A stretch of DNA of 11,171 nucleotides from Gemmatimonadales bacterium UBA1120 (GCA_002313925.1 DCAZ01000011.1:1758-12928), one strand, 5' to 3'; counted from the first letter of the stretch, positions 1-8,092 are shown. Numbers and translations: made by a program. Notes: generated by a model not told the origin, from the sequence alone.

Positions 1-2244
1 TAAGATCCACGCGCTCCGCCCATGCGTGCCAACGATAAGATCGTTTTCTCGCGGATGAATTGCGAGATCATCAACGGGCACAACCGGCAGATTGCCCTTG
101 ATACGCGTCCAATGCTCACCCCGATCAATCGACATGTAGACGCCAATCTCATTTCCAAGGAAGAGGAGCTCCGGAGTGCGGTGGTGTTCGGTGATCACGT
201 TGACCGACCAACCATTTGGCAGACCTGTAGTAATGGAACTCCAGCTCTGTCCGTAGTCTTCTGTCACAAACACATACGGGGCAAAGTCCCCATTCCGATG
301 CCCATCGAACGTGGCATAAGCACGCCCCTGGGCGTGAGTGGAAGGTGCGATACGACTCACGTATGTGCGTTCGGGGAGTCCTGGAATGTTATCTACTACG
401 TTTTCCCATGTGGCTCCATCATCCATGGTCACTTGAACATTTCCATCGTCGGTACCCGCCCAGATTTCACCGAAGGTTATCGGAGATTCATTAACAGTGG
501 TGAGGTTACCGTATGTTGAGGTTCCATCATGGATGGACATCTGTGGTTCTGAACCGGGCACGTCCATGATCGTTAGCGTGTCCCGGTCGATATTCTTGGT
601 GAGATCCATCCCACCGACCTCTTCCCACGTCATCCCTCGGTCACGTGAGCGCATGAGGTAGTTCGCGCCCAGGTATATGGTGGAGGGATTGTGCTTGGAA
701 ATCAGAAGAGGGGAATTCCAATTAAACCGGTATGCCTTGGTGGTATCACCATCTGCGCGTGGTCCAGTAATCGGACGCATCGCGGTTTTCTCACCTGTTA
801 TTAGATCGTAGCGGTTCATGTTACCGCCCTGAGACTCCGAGAAGACGATTGTGGAATCGGTCGGGTCAACGACCGTCCAGAATCCGTCGCCGTATGCGGT
901 CTCGTACCAATCCTGGTTACGGATGCCATGGAACGATCTGGTGTTGGATGGTCCACACCAGGGGTTGTTGTCTTGAAGTCCTCCGCAGACGTAATAGGGG
1001 TCACGCATGTCATAGGAGATGGTATAGAACTGGCCGAGCGGGATATTGTCGAACATCCGCCAGTGTCCAGTTCCATCCCATGACGCGGCCACACCGCCAT
1101 CGCTTCCTAGAATAAGATGATCAGGATCATTGGGGTTGATCCATAATGCGTGGTGATCGACATGGATTTGTGTAGCACCGTCGCTCCGGAATGATCGCCC
1201 GGCATCATCTGACACCATAAGTGAGCCCCCGAGCACATAGATGCGGTCAGAGTTACTCGGATCAATCCGCACTTGGGAATAGTACATCGGCCGCGGGTTC
1301 GTATTGGACATCTTCTCCCAGGTGTCACCGCGGTCAAGGGAACGGAACAGGCCGCTGCGTGCAGCTCCGCCACCGCCGCCGCGTCCTCCACGACCCCCGC
1401 CCGCCCGGCGTGCATCAGCCTCAACCAAGGCGTACACCACATTACCGTCTTGTCGGAATACATCGATGCCGATCCGGCCCTTGTCTCCTTCGGGTAGTCC
1501 TTCAGTGAGTTCGATCCAGTTCTCTCCCGCATCCGTCGAACGATAAAGACCGCTTCCAGGTCCGCCTCCATTGAACCCCCAGCCCGTTCGTCGTCGCTGG
1601 TACATGGCCGCGAAGATCGTGTTGGGATCGCCGGGGTCCATGGCCATATCGATTGCACCGGTATGTTCATCCATAAAAAAAATGTTCTCCCACGTTTGAC
1701 CGCCGTCCCGTGTGCGGTAGACACCGCGCTCTTCATTGGGTCCCCAGAGATCTCCTACTGCTGCGACATATACGATGTCAGGATTTCTAGGATGGATCAG
1801 AATTCGTGCGATGTGTTTGGTCTCGTCTAGGCCCATGTGTGTCCAGGTGTTACCCGCATCAGTAGACTTGTAGACGCCATCTCCCCATGGAGAAGACTGC
1901 CGGTTTTGCGGCTCACCCGTGCCGACCCAGATGAGGTTTGGATTCGCTTGGTGCACGGTGACGTCACCGATCGATCCGTTTGGCTGTTCGTCGAATAGAG
2001 GTGTCCAGGAGGTCCCGTGGTTCACGGTCTTCCAGACTCCGCCAGAGGCAGTACCGACGTAGAACACCTGTGGCTTTGCTTCGACGACGGCAAGGTCGGC
2101 GATACGTCCGCCCATGAGCGCCGGGCCTATCGATCGAAACTGCAGGTGTGATACAGCGGTTTCTAGATCGGTCTGTGCTCGAGCATCCGCGGCAGAGACA
2201 GCCCCGAGGACAGTAGTAAGAAGGAGGATATGGATGACTTTCAT
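1..2244 (-). CDS. Sortilin/VPS10-like BNR-repeat exported protein (C-terminus cut off by the window edge)
   Basis: An uninterrupted reading frame runs from an ATG at 2244 to the left edge, giving 748 residues without a stop. A GAGG lies 9 bases before the ATG. Residues 1-23 form a signal peptide with a likely cut after ARA (residues 21-23). The rest is a series of about ten Asp-box (BNR) repeats of the SxDxGxTW type, for example STDAGNTW near residue 125, STDAGENW, SLDRGDTW, SRDRGMTW and SIDRGEHW near 705, so a multi-bladed beta-propeller is expected. Family-typical patches are HVDHH (361-365), GGLQDNNPW (421-429) and THGRSAWIL (740-748, at the edge). Related proteins are usually around 1000 residues, so roughly a quarter is missing. 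They are often annotated as glycosyl hydrolase, sialidase-like or VPS10/sortilin proteins; no catalytic set is evident, so a binding role is at least as likely. A Gly/Arg-rich low-complexity insert occupies about residues 277-295. The gene follows the PKD lipoprotein gene after 174 bases. Confidence 0.9.
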   Translation of the reverse strand, partial: MKVIHILLLTTVLGAVSAADARAQTDLETAVSHLQFRSIGPALMGGRIADLAVVEAKPQVFYVGTASGGVWKTVNHGTSWTPLFDEQPNGSIGDVTVHQANPNLIWVGTGEPQNRQSSPWGDGVYKSTDAGNTWTHMGLDETKHIARILIHPRNPDIVYVAAVGDLWGPNEERGVYRTRDGGQTWENIFFMDEHTGAIDMAMDPGDPNTIFAAMYQRRRTGWGFNGGGPGSGLYRSTDAGENWIELTEGLPEGDKGRIGIDVFRQDGNVVYALVEADARRAGGGRGGRGGGGGAARSGLFRSLDRGDTWEKMSNTNPRPMYYSQVRIDPSNSDRIYVLGGSLMVSDDAGRSFRSDGATQIHVDHHALWINPNDPDHLILGSDGGVAASWDGTGHWRMFDNIPLGQFYTISYDMRDPYYVCGGLQDNNPWCGPSNTRSFHGIRNQDWYETAYGDGFWTVVDPTDSTIVFSESQGGNMNRYDLITGEKTAMRPITGPRADGDTTKAYRFNWNSPLLISKHNPSTIYLGANYLMRSRDRGMTWEEVGGMDLTKNIDRDTLTIMDVPGSEPQMSIHDGTSTYGNLTTVNESPITFGEIWAGTDDGNVQVTMDDGATWENVVDNIPGLPERTYVSRIAPSTHAQGRAYATFDGHRNGDFAPYVFVTEDYGQSWSSITTGLPNGWSVNVITEHHRTPELLFLGNEIGVYMSIDRGEHWTRIKGNLPVVPVDDLAIHPRENDLIVGTHGRSAWIL

Positions 2245-2418
2245 GGTGGCGCCTCGTGATGCAATCGTCTAAGTGATTCCAGTCAGGGCGTTCGACATAT
2301 TCCTGAGCCCTGATACCGCGGTAAGGGGGCATATCGGCAATCCGGATGAGCTCTGCCTTCCTTAGGCAAACATCTTACGCTCAACTCACCGAGCGCAAGG
2401 AGCACTTCCTATGCTGCT
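2245..2418. other. Intergenic region upstream of the sortilin-like gene
   Basis: This 174-base gap lies between the PKD lipoprotein stop and the sortilin-like gene start. It contains an imperfectly placed inverted repeat with 6-base arms CAGGGC (2284-2289) and GCCCTG (2307-2312) and a 17-base loop. It also has a short TGCCT/AGGCA hairpin just after the PKD gene. I see no convincing -35/-10 pair on the minus strand and no T-tract terminator, so it is unclear whether the sortilin-like gene has its own promoter or is read through from upstream. Confidence 0.35.
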
Positions 2419-2817
2419 CTAGCCGCCAGTGATCTGGACGGTGACTTCTTGGGAGAGTGCCCCTGTGTTGTCGTATGCCGTACCCGTTGCGACATACGAC
2501 CCGGCCGCGGCATATGCGTGTTTCAGCAAACCGGTCATATCCACGGCCCCGGCGCCGAGCGACGGGACCGAGCCGGTTTCTCCATCTCCGTAGTCCATCC
2601 TGATTGCTGATAGATCAGTACCCGTGGCGGCATACCGAAAGGTTATCGAGTCCCCTACGGCAGCCGTCGCCGGCTCGACGGTGAGCGTCAACGTGAGCGG
2701 CCTCACGCCTGTGATGCTGTTGTCGAGGCATCCCGCGGTGACTAAAACAACCGCTGCGAGTACCCAGATCGAAGTCCACCGTGAGGGTGCTGCACGATCG
2801 TGCTGGTCCTTGTTCAC
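2419..2817 (-). CDS. Small PKD-domain lipoprotein
   Basis: The gene encodes 132 residues from a GTG start at 2817. This start is preferred over an in-frame TTG at 2835 because TTTGGAG sits 5 bases before the GTG. A hydrophobic segment (about 17-28) ends in the lipobox VTAGC, so Cys30 should be acylated and the protein anchored to a membrane, probably the outer one (+2 residue is Leu). After a short linker comes one PKD/Ig-like fold: beta strands from about 41, YGDGE at 76-80 and HAYAAAGSY at 100-108, matching the FGDG...HxYxxxGxY pattern of PKD domains. PKD domains in secreted proteins mediate carbohydrate or protein contacts. The gene follows the SusD gene, separated by a terminator hairpin, so it may be expressed at a lower level than SusC/SusD. 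It could be a SusE/SusF-like accessory, but there is no sequence similarity to those; this is inference from position. Confidence 0.8.
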   Translation of the reverse strand: MNKDQHDRAAPSRWTSIWVLAAVVLVTAGCLDNSITGVRPLTLTLTVEPATAAVGDSITFRYAATGTDLSAIRMDYGDGETGSVPSLGAGAVDMTGLLKHAYAAAGSYVATGTAYDNTGALSQEVTVQITGG

Positions 2818-2822
2818 CGCGA

Positions 2823-2828
2823 CTCCAA
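2823..2828 (-). promoter_or_regulatory. Ribosome binding site deciding the PKD lipoprotein start
   Basis: On the minus strand, TTGGAG lies 5 bases before the GTG at 2817. It falls in the T-rich tail directly after the terminator hairpin. This placement supports GTG 2817 over the in-frame TTG at 2835, which would lie inside the tail with no Shine-Dalgarno sequence. Confidence 0.55.
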
Positions 2829-2841
2829 AGAGCAAAGGAAA

Positions 2842-2869
2842 CCGCCCCCTGCCGGAGAGCAGGGGGCGG
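2842..2869 (-). terminator. GC-rich hairpin terminator after the SusC-SusD genes
   Basis: A perfect 10-base-pair stem is formed by CCGCCCCCTG (2842-2851) and CAGGGGGCGG (2860-2869) with an 8-base loop. Read on the minus strand, it begins 35 bases after the SusD stop and is followed by a T-rich stretch (TTTCCTTTGCTCTTT) rather than a pure T run. It is therefore likely a rho-independent terminator or a partial one that lowers read-through into the PKD lipoprotein gene, whose ribosome binding site lies right behind it. Confidence 0.7.
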
Positions 2870-2904
2870 CGATGCTACATACTTTCCTTCAACCACCTAA
2901 TCGA

Positions 2905-4344
2905 TCAACCGACCTCTTCGAGGTTCGTGTTCAAGGACCGCTCGCTGTTCGGGATATCGTAGCAGAGCTGACGCCCGGTGTACCCGCTAATGCCGGATTG
3001 TGCTGCATCCAGGCCGCGCGGCCACGTGCTGAAGAGTGCGGAGAGCGCCTCGAAGTTCGGTAGCTCGAGGTCACCAGGAGTGCTGTTCTGGGCCCAGCGT
3101 TTGTGGTCGGGCATGGTGCGGGCTTCGTAGAAGAGCTCGATTGCGCGCTCACGCTTGAGACGCGTCCAAGCCTCTGTCGCATCCGCCGCGGTCACCGCGG
3201 CAACTGGCTGACCAGCCGCCACCTGTGTCGTGGCGTCCGTGGTGTAGGTCGCCCTGAGGGCGTTGATAATCGTCATAGCGCCTGCCCAATCACCGCCGGC
3301 GAGTTTCGCCTCGGCCTCGATGAGGCGCATCTCGCCTCCACCGGCGAGGCGGACGGGAGAGCTTACACCCGCGTACTTAGTCTGGATCTGACGGTAAACC
3401 TGACCGTACCCGTCGAGTGAGCCAGCCGCCCACGGGAGGTGGTCCGCCTTCCAGGCAATGCGGGGATCTCCCGAGGTCTCGTAGTAACCAGTGCCCGCGA
3501 GTGGGAAGCCGAAGCCCCCGGTCTCGGTGTGCGGTTGGGCCTGAGTGAGATCCGGCTGGTTGCCGTAGTACGTGCCCCACAACGAGTAGGACCCGTACGG
3601 AATGCCTGCCATCGCATAGTACAGCGAGTTACGCGTGCTTGAGTTGTCCCCGTCTGTAACCGCATTGAACACGAAGCTGGTGGGCACTGAAGCTGCGTCT
3701 GAAGCTGCGTTGGCCCAGGTCGCTTTCCCGTATGTCGCGAGGTAGGCACGAACCTGTGCCCGGCCAGCCTGCGCGGCCATCTTGAGGGTGCCATCGGCCG
3801 CGCTGCTCATTGCAGTTGAGAACTGACCCTCAGCTCGGGTTAGGTACTCGGTCGCGTCAAACGCCGGACCGCCGTCGATTACACCCTGACACCAGTGCTC
3901 GCCGAGGACGCGGTTCGAGTATCCCGCCCAGATGTTAGCTTGCGCGACGAGATCGCCACTGACCCCCCCCGCTTCCGCGAAGAGATCGATTGCTTTCTCG
4001 CCGATGAAGCGTGCCGTCTGAAGCGTCGAGAACACGCTTCCTGTACCTGGATCGAGATGACCGGCCTGCTGTGTCGGGCTGTGGCCGTGTGATCCAATCT
4101 GGCCGCCCGGCATCAGCTCACGGGCTACGAGCGCGCCCGATCGCGCGATTGCACTGGGTCCCGCGAGTGCCACGACCAGCTGGCGCTGTGAGCCGTTCAC
4201 TAGTCCCTCACGTGACTCTTCCTCGACGAGGAACTTGTCTTGGATCGGTCCAGGGTTCACCACATCGCACGCTCCAGTGAATGCCACTAGAGCCGTGAGA
4301 GCGACGCCCATCGCGAATCTCTTATTCATCATTTTCGCTTTCAT
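2905..4344 (-). CDS. SusD/RagB-type outer-membrane nutrient-binding lipoprotein
   Basis: The complete gene encodes 479 residues. The first ATG (4344) is chosen because AAGGAT, overlapping the SusC stop, is suitably spaced; internal ATGs at codons 5 and 6 lack one. The signal peptide ends in FTGAC, making Cys26 the lipidated residue (lipobox slightly atypical, with Thr at -3). Family hallmarks are the helical-repeat stretch GEMRLIEAEAKLAGGDW (337-353), LKRERAIELFYEAR (396-409) with HKRW just after (414-417), and the C-terminal CYDIPNSE (461-468) typical of SusD ends. SusD proteins sit on the cell surface and act as a lid that captures substrate for the SusC channel. Length is at the short end of the family range. 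The gene starts 12 bases after the SusC stop, so the two are surely co-transcribed. The code for residues about 125-128 includes a run of eight G (C on the plus strand, 3963-3970). Confidence 0.95.
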   Translation of the reverse strand: MKAKMMNKRFAMGVALTALVAFTGACDVVNPGPIQDKFLVEEESREGLVNGSQRQLVVALAGPSAIARSGALVARELMPGGQIGSHGHSPTQQAGHLDPGTGSVFSTLQTARFIGEKAIDLFAEAGGVSGDLVAQANIWAGYSNRVLGEHWCQGVIDGGPAFDATEYLTRAEGQFSTAMSSAADGTLKMAAQAGRAQVRAYLATYGKATWANAASDAASVPTSFVFNAVTDGDNSSTRNSLYYAMAGIPYGSYSLWGTYYGNQPDLTQAQPHTETGGFGFPLAGTGYYETSGDPRIAWKADHLPWAAGSLDGYGQVYRQIQTKYAGVSSPVRLAGGGEMRLIEAEAKLAGGDWAGAMTIINALRATYTTDATTQVAAGQPVAAVTAADATEAWTRLKRERAIELFYEARTMPDHKRWAQNSTPGDLELPNFEALSALFSTWPRGLDAAQSGISGYTGRQLCYDIPNSERSLNTNLEEVG

Positions 4345-4356
4345 TGTCGCTTATCC

Positions 4357-7293
4357 TTAGAAGGTGACCCGGAGGGAAATACGGAACGAGATCGGTGGGG
4401 GCACCGTCTCCTCGAAATTGAATGCTTGTTGCGGGCCACCACCTGGGTCCGCGCTTGTCTCTGGATCCATGAAGGGCATCTCCTTCATCCAGAGGTATGA
4501 GTTGTTGAGCGCGATCGTCAGCGTCGAAGTGTTGAACCGTTCCGGGAACAGGAAGTTCATCGGGATACTCGCTGACGCGCTGCGCAGCTTGAAGAATGAG
4601 GCATCCCAAACGTAGCCCTCGGAATCGGCTCGGTTGCAGCGCGCATACCAGATTGCCGGGATGTCCGGCTTCAGTTCATTCGAGGTCCCCGGAGTGACAT
4701 AGTAGGGGTAGCAGAGCGGCGACCGCACGCTACGACCGATCGCGAACACCTGCTCGTTCATGTAGAAGTTGCCCTTGTATTCGCCGCGGGCGGCCAGCGA
4801 GATGCCCCCGGGTAGCCGGACCGAGATTGAAGGGTTGATAAACTTTGTAGGCAGGTTGGAGCCGTAGAAGTACTGACTCGCGCTCGTTCCTTGCCCTTGG
4901 TAGCACGGCATCGACGGTTGGCAGAATATCACGTCGCTGTTCGAATTCGCTATCGCGGTGGGGTTAGAGATTAACTCGTTCGTAACCGGGCGGATCGGAT
5001 AACCGACCTTGCGGTAGCTATTCTCCAGGCTTGGGTCGTTCAGCTCAAGAATCTCGGACTCGTTTGTGGTGTAGCTCAAGCCCAGGTCGACGCTGAAGTC
5101 ACCCATCTGCAGGACAGTGGCATGGACCTCTGCTTCCAGGCCCTTGTTCCCCAATTTCCCGATATTGGTGCGCCGGCTGCTCGAGAAGCCGCTGGAAGGA
5201 AGCTGCGGGATCCCGAAGAGTGCGTCGTCCGTGACTTGGTCGTAGTACGTAAACCCGACGGAAACACGGTTATCGAAGAACGAGGCATCAAAGCCTCCCT
5301 CGATCTCCGTGGTGACCTCCGGACCGATGTCGGGGTTACCGACGTTCGCCGGGACGAAGGCTGGGATACCAGCGAGCCCCTGCGGGGACCACGTGCGGAC
5401 CTTGTCGAACGGTCCCGGTGCACGCCCAGACCGACCGTATGCGAAGCGCACCTTCATCTCACCGATGTCGGGGTAGAAGGACTCATCTGAAACAATCCAA
5501 GAAAAACTGGCCTTCGGATACGCTGCGAGCCCGAAGCCTGAACCGAAGGTGCTGTTACCGTCGATACGCACGCCGGTTGTGAGGAAGTACTTGTTCGAAA
5601 TATCGAAGACATTCTGGAAGAAGAAGCCTGAATTCCAAATCTTCGTGCGGTTCTCAAATGAAATTGTCGATGCCGCCGAGTTGATCGTCGGATCCGCGGC
5701 GCCGGGGAAGTTCTCCCCGAAGCCCTCGATGGAGCGCACGTCATCGCCGACCGCCTGGCCGCCCCACGAGATGTTGGCAGTCAACTGGTCCATGATATCA
5801 AGCGAGTACGATCCGACATAGTCGAGTGAGAGCACGCGGTTCTGGAATGTGTTGTTAAGGAGCTTGCCCTCCGGTGTCTGCATCCAACCGAACGGCCGGA
5901 GGTTCCTGTGTTCGCGCGCCCCCCAGTCGTAGCCGACGACGAAGCGGTTCGTGAGGTTGGCGATTGGGGAGTACGTCACCGTTATGCCCGTCGTGAAGCG
6001 CTCGACGTCCTCAGCGATCTTCTGATCCATGAGTTCATCGAGAGCAGCTGGGTCACCCGTGCCGAAGTAGTTCCGCTCCTGGCGGAACGCGTTCAGCGTG
6101 ATGCCCTGAGCGTTGTTCTGTCCGCCGGTGTGGGTTTGCATGGTGTTCGAGTACATCGTGTTCCACTGGACACTCAGGTTGGCCGCCGGAGAGAAGGTGA
6201 GGTTCGCGCGGGTCGTGTATGCCTTCTCGGTGTCGTTCGTCTGGTAGCCCTGCTGGTCTCCGAACGATCCGGAGACAAAATAGTTGACGTCTGACGTGCC
6301 CCCACGGACGGAGAGCAAGTAGCCTTGGTTGTAGGCCTGGTTCGCATAATCACCGCAAGTAAGGACCCCGGTGCACAGCCAGTGCTCCATGAAGTTGTAC
6401 GAGACGTCAGTCTCTCCTTGGTAGGAAGGACCGGAGTCGTCGACGCCGAACTGGCGGGCCCACTGGGTCCCTGTCGTGACCTCTGCGGTCCACGTGGGCG
6501 CACCCTCTCTGCCCTGCTTCGTGAAGATCTGGATCACGCCGCCCGAGGCTTCGGTGCCGTAGAGTGTGGTAGCTGCCGAGCCCTTGATGATCTCGATCCG
6601 CTCGATGTCACTGGGGTTGATTTGGTCGAGTGGACTGATCGCGATGTTGCCACTCCGGCCGCCGCGACGGTCGGGCGGGTTCGCGTCCGGAAACGGCCTG
6701 CTCCTGATGCGCACGCCGTCCACATAGATCATCGGGTGATCGTTGAGCGCCGCGCTGTTAACGCCACGGAGCCGGATGATCTTAGATTGGCCGACCGCGC
6801 CGCCGCCGTATAGTTCGAGGCCCGGTGCAACTCCTTGGAGCATATCGGTAATGCTCAGGGGTGCGTCCGGTACGTCGACGGCATTGAGCTGAGAAACCAC
6901 GTTCCCGATCTCACGCCGCCGCGACGCCCCGGCTGTACCGGTGACGATGATCTCATCGAGTCCGAGTGCTACCGACGACATCGCGAAATCGGCCTGGACT
7001 GTCTGGCCTGCGCCGACAGTGACCTGTTGCGTCATGGACCCGAGACCGATGCGTTCGGCGCTGAGTTCGTATGTGCCTGCCACCACGTTGAGCAGAATAT
7101 AGCGACCGTCCTGCCGTGTGAGGGACCCGAGCCCGGTGCCAGGTATGTAAACCTGGACCTCACTGAGGGCCTGGCCCGACTGTGCATCGGTCACCTGACC
7201 GACAATCTGGCCGTTCTGGGCTTGGACAGGTATGGCGAGAAACGCCGTCAGAGCGATCAGGACCACACCGGTGACAAACTTAGGAATACTCAT
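4357..7293 (-). CDS. SusC/RagA-type TonB-linked outer-membrane receptor, copy 1 (complete)
   Basis: The complete gene encodes 978 residues, a usual length for the SusC family. AAGGA lies 9 bases before the ATG. A signal peptide (1-25, cut after VQA) is followed by a carboxypeptidase-regulatory-like beta-sandwich (about 27-107), the short LDEIIVTGT segment (112-120) that fits a TonB-box position, and the plug domain (about 124-262). The plug includes IRLRGVNS, IYVDGVRIR and the SusC signature IERIEIIKGSAATTLYG. A 22-stranded barrel should fill the rest, ending in RVTF with the terminal Phe needed for outer-membrane assembly. It forms the TonB-energised channel working with the SusD protein encoded next. 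Cysteine pairs (near 307/313, 790/796 and 860/885) suggest extracellular loop disulfides. It is colinear with the second SusC at 9031 onward. Substrate unknown. Confidence 0.96.
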   Translation of the reverse strand: MSIPKFVTGVVLIALTAFLAIPVQAQNGQIVGQVTDAQSGQALSEVQVYIPGTGLGSLTRQDGRYILLNVVAGTYELSAERIGLGSMTQQVTVGAGQTVQADFAMSSVALGLDEIIVTGTAGASRRREIGNVVSQLNAVDVPDAPLSITDMLQGVAPGLELYGGGAVGQSKIIRLRGVNSAALNDHPMIYVDGVRIRSRPFPDANPPDRRGGRSGNIAISPLDQINPSDIERIEIIKGSAATTLYGTEASGGVIQIFTKQGREGAPTWTAEVTTGTQWARQFGVDDSGPSYQGETDVSYNFMEHWLCTGVLTCGDYANQAYNQGYLLSVRGGTSDVNYFVSGSFGDQQGYQTNDTEKAYTTRANLTFSPAANLSVQWNTMYSNTMQTHTGGQNNAQGITLNAFRQERNYFGTGDPAALDELMDQKIAEDVERFTTGITVTYSPIANLTNRFVVGYDWGAREHRNLRPFGWMQTPEGKLLNNTFQNRVLSLDYVGSYSLDIMDQLTANISWGGQAVGDDVRSIEGFGENFPGAADPTINSAASTISFENRTKIWNSGFFFQNVFDISNKYFLTTGVRIDGNSTFGSGFGLAAYPKASFSWIVSDESFYPDIGEMKVRFAYGRSGRAPGPFDKVRTWSPQGLAGIPAFVPANVGNPDIGPEVTTEIEGGFDASFFDNRVSVGFTYYDQVTDDALFGIPQLPSSGFSSSRRTNIGKLGNKGLEAEVHATVLQMGDFSVDLGLSYTTNESEILELNDPSLENSYRKVGYPIRPVTNELISNPTAIANSNSDVIFCQPSMPCYQGQGTSASQYFYGSNLPTKFINPSISVRLPGGISLAARGEYKGNFYMNEQVFAIGRSVRSPLCYPYYVTPGTSNELKPDIPAIWYARCNRADSEGYVWDASFFKLRSASASIPMNFLFPERFNTSTLTIALNNSYLWMKEMPFMDPETSADPGGGPQQAFNFEETVPPPISFRISLRVTF

Positions 7294-7498
7294 GGATACT
7301 CATCCTTAATTATGGAGTAACGCGCTCAGCACTCAGTTGAGATATCACCGCGGGAACGTGCCTATCGGATAGACATGTGCACCATCTGGTGATCGGATCT
7401 TAGCCCGTACGGCCTCGATCGAACCCAGGAAAAGCCTATTCGACAATCCTTTTCGTTACCTCTCAGACATCTAACAACCGCGCATAGAATACTCATGG
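7285..7498. repeat. Direct repeat pair around the SusC copy 1 start (11 bases, 7285-7295 and 7488-7498)
   Basis: The plus-strand sequence AATACTCATGG occurs at the start codon of SusC copy 1 and again about 200 bases upstream. A third partial copy (GATACTCATCC) overlaps the ribosome-binding region at 7295-7305. On the coding strand these read as repeats of ATGAGTAT. This may be the trace of a small duplication or of replication slippage at the gene start. No ribosome binding site precedes the upstream copy. Confidence 0.4.
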
Positions 7499-7597
7499 CG
7501 TTTTCTGGGTGCAAGCGGGAACGAGGCCTAATGCCATATCTATCGGAGTAGCTATCGCGCGATGAACAGGGCCTGCTCGCCCTCCCAGTCCAGCCGA
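7294..7597. other. 304-base leader region upstream of SusC copy 1
   Basis: No gene is supported here. On the plus strand there are several short dyads and repeats. CTATCGGATAG at 7362-7372 is a near-palindrome, CACCATCTGGTG at 7380-7391 has 5-base arms, and GCGGGAACG occurs at 7350-7358 and 7515-7523, each followed by CTATCGGA (7362-7369 and 7540-7547). AATACTCATGG at the SusC start (7285-7295) recurs at 7488-7498. A weak GGGC/GCCC hairpin lies just after the lipoprotein A stop but has no T tract. I could not identify a convincing -35/-10 pair, so SusC may be read from the lipoprotein A promoter or from a non-consensus promoter controlled through these repeats. Confidence 0.4.
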
Positions 7598-8092
7598 TTA
7601 TCCGATTGGGATCGAAATAAGTCTCATACGGAAGTCGGGAGGATCTGGTTGGGGGAGGGGGGCTTGATCGCTTATCGCGTCCATGCCCAACAAGAGCAGG
7701 GTCACGCCGCCCGCGATCGTTCCTGCAATGATTCCCGCGGTCTTGAATCCGTCCAGCACTCGGAGTTCGGCCGAGATGATCGCATCGGGGGGGACATGGA
7801 TCGCCTGTCCGAGAGCCACGCTATGGAATCCCTCCGCACGCCTCCCGACCGGGATGCGCACGATTAGGGATGCATCTTCTCTTCTTTCGAGCGTACCCTC
7901 TAGAACAGGAGCAGGATCGTCCTGAAGGGTGAGTTCGCTGAGATCTGGGACTCTCTCCCGGCTTACGATGAGCCGGATGTCTTCGCCGACCGGTACGGTG
8001 GTAAAATCTGTCGGCACGTAATTGAAGCAGCCGGCGAGAACGAGTACTAGGTTAATGACCACAGCCACTCTCGGTAGCGCTCTACGGTTCAA
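7598..8092 (-). CDS. Lipoprotein A, uncharacterised family paired with SusC (paralogue of B)
   Basis: I do not recognise a named family. The TTG at 8092 is chosen as start (164 residues): GGGGGAG lies 4 bases before it, and its product aligns with the ATG-initiated lipoprotein B (LNRR against MNRD). The open frame continues to 8221, but that would put about 64 residues before the lipobox. Hydrophobic residues 9-20 lead into LAGC, with lipidated Cys22. The mature part begins CFNYVPTDF, has alternating hydrophobic strands suggesting a small beta-barrel core (GTL...LIVRIPV...LGQAIHVP, about 66-105), then AELRVLDGFKT, a hydrophobic glycine-rich helix (118-140) that could span or dip into a membrane, a Pro/Asp-rich tail and a C-terminal IPIG. 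It is the mirror partner of the gene at 8313 and the gene before SusC copy 1. An accessory role in receptor function is inference only. Confidence 0.82.
   Translation of the reverse strand: MNRRALPRVAVVINLVLVLAGCFNYVPTDFTTVPVGEDIRLIVSRERVPDLSELTLQDDPAPVLEGTLERREDASLIVRIPVGRRAEGFHSVALGQAIHVPPDAIISAELRVLDGFKTAGIIAGTIAGGVTLLLLGMDAISDQAPLPQPDPPDFRMRLISIPIG

Noticed and set aside
22..519. A 165-codon plus-strand open frame at the left edge
   Set aside because: It is antisense to the conserved C-terminal part of the sortilin-like gene, has no ribosome binding site and no recognisable protein features.
1107..1736. A 209-codon minus-strand open frame
   Set aside because: It lies inside the sortilin-like gene in another frame. 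The true frame shows Asp-box repeats throughout, while this one shows no domain or signal.
1964..2332. A 122-codon minus-strand open frame across the sortilin-like gene start
   Set aside because: It overlaps the signal peptide and first propeller repeats in a different frame and shows no signal or domain.
6325..6813. A 162-codon plus-strand open frame
   Set aside because: It is antisense to the highly conserved SusC plug region and arises from GC-rich codon structure.
6835..7320. A 161-codon plus-strand open frame
   Set aside because: It is antisense to the start of SusC copy 1 and has no independent support.
7366..7497. Short minus-strand frame starting at the upstream ATGAGTATT copy, a possible leader peptide
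   Set aside because: There is no ribosome binding site, the product is not recognisable, and the match to the SusC start ends after a few codons.
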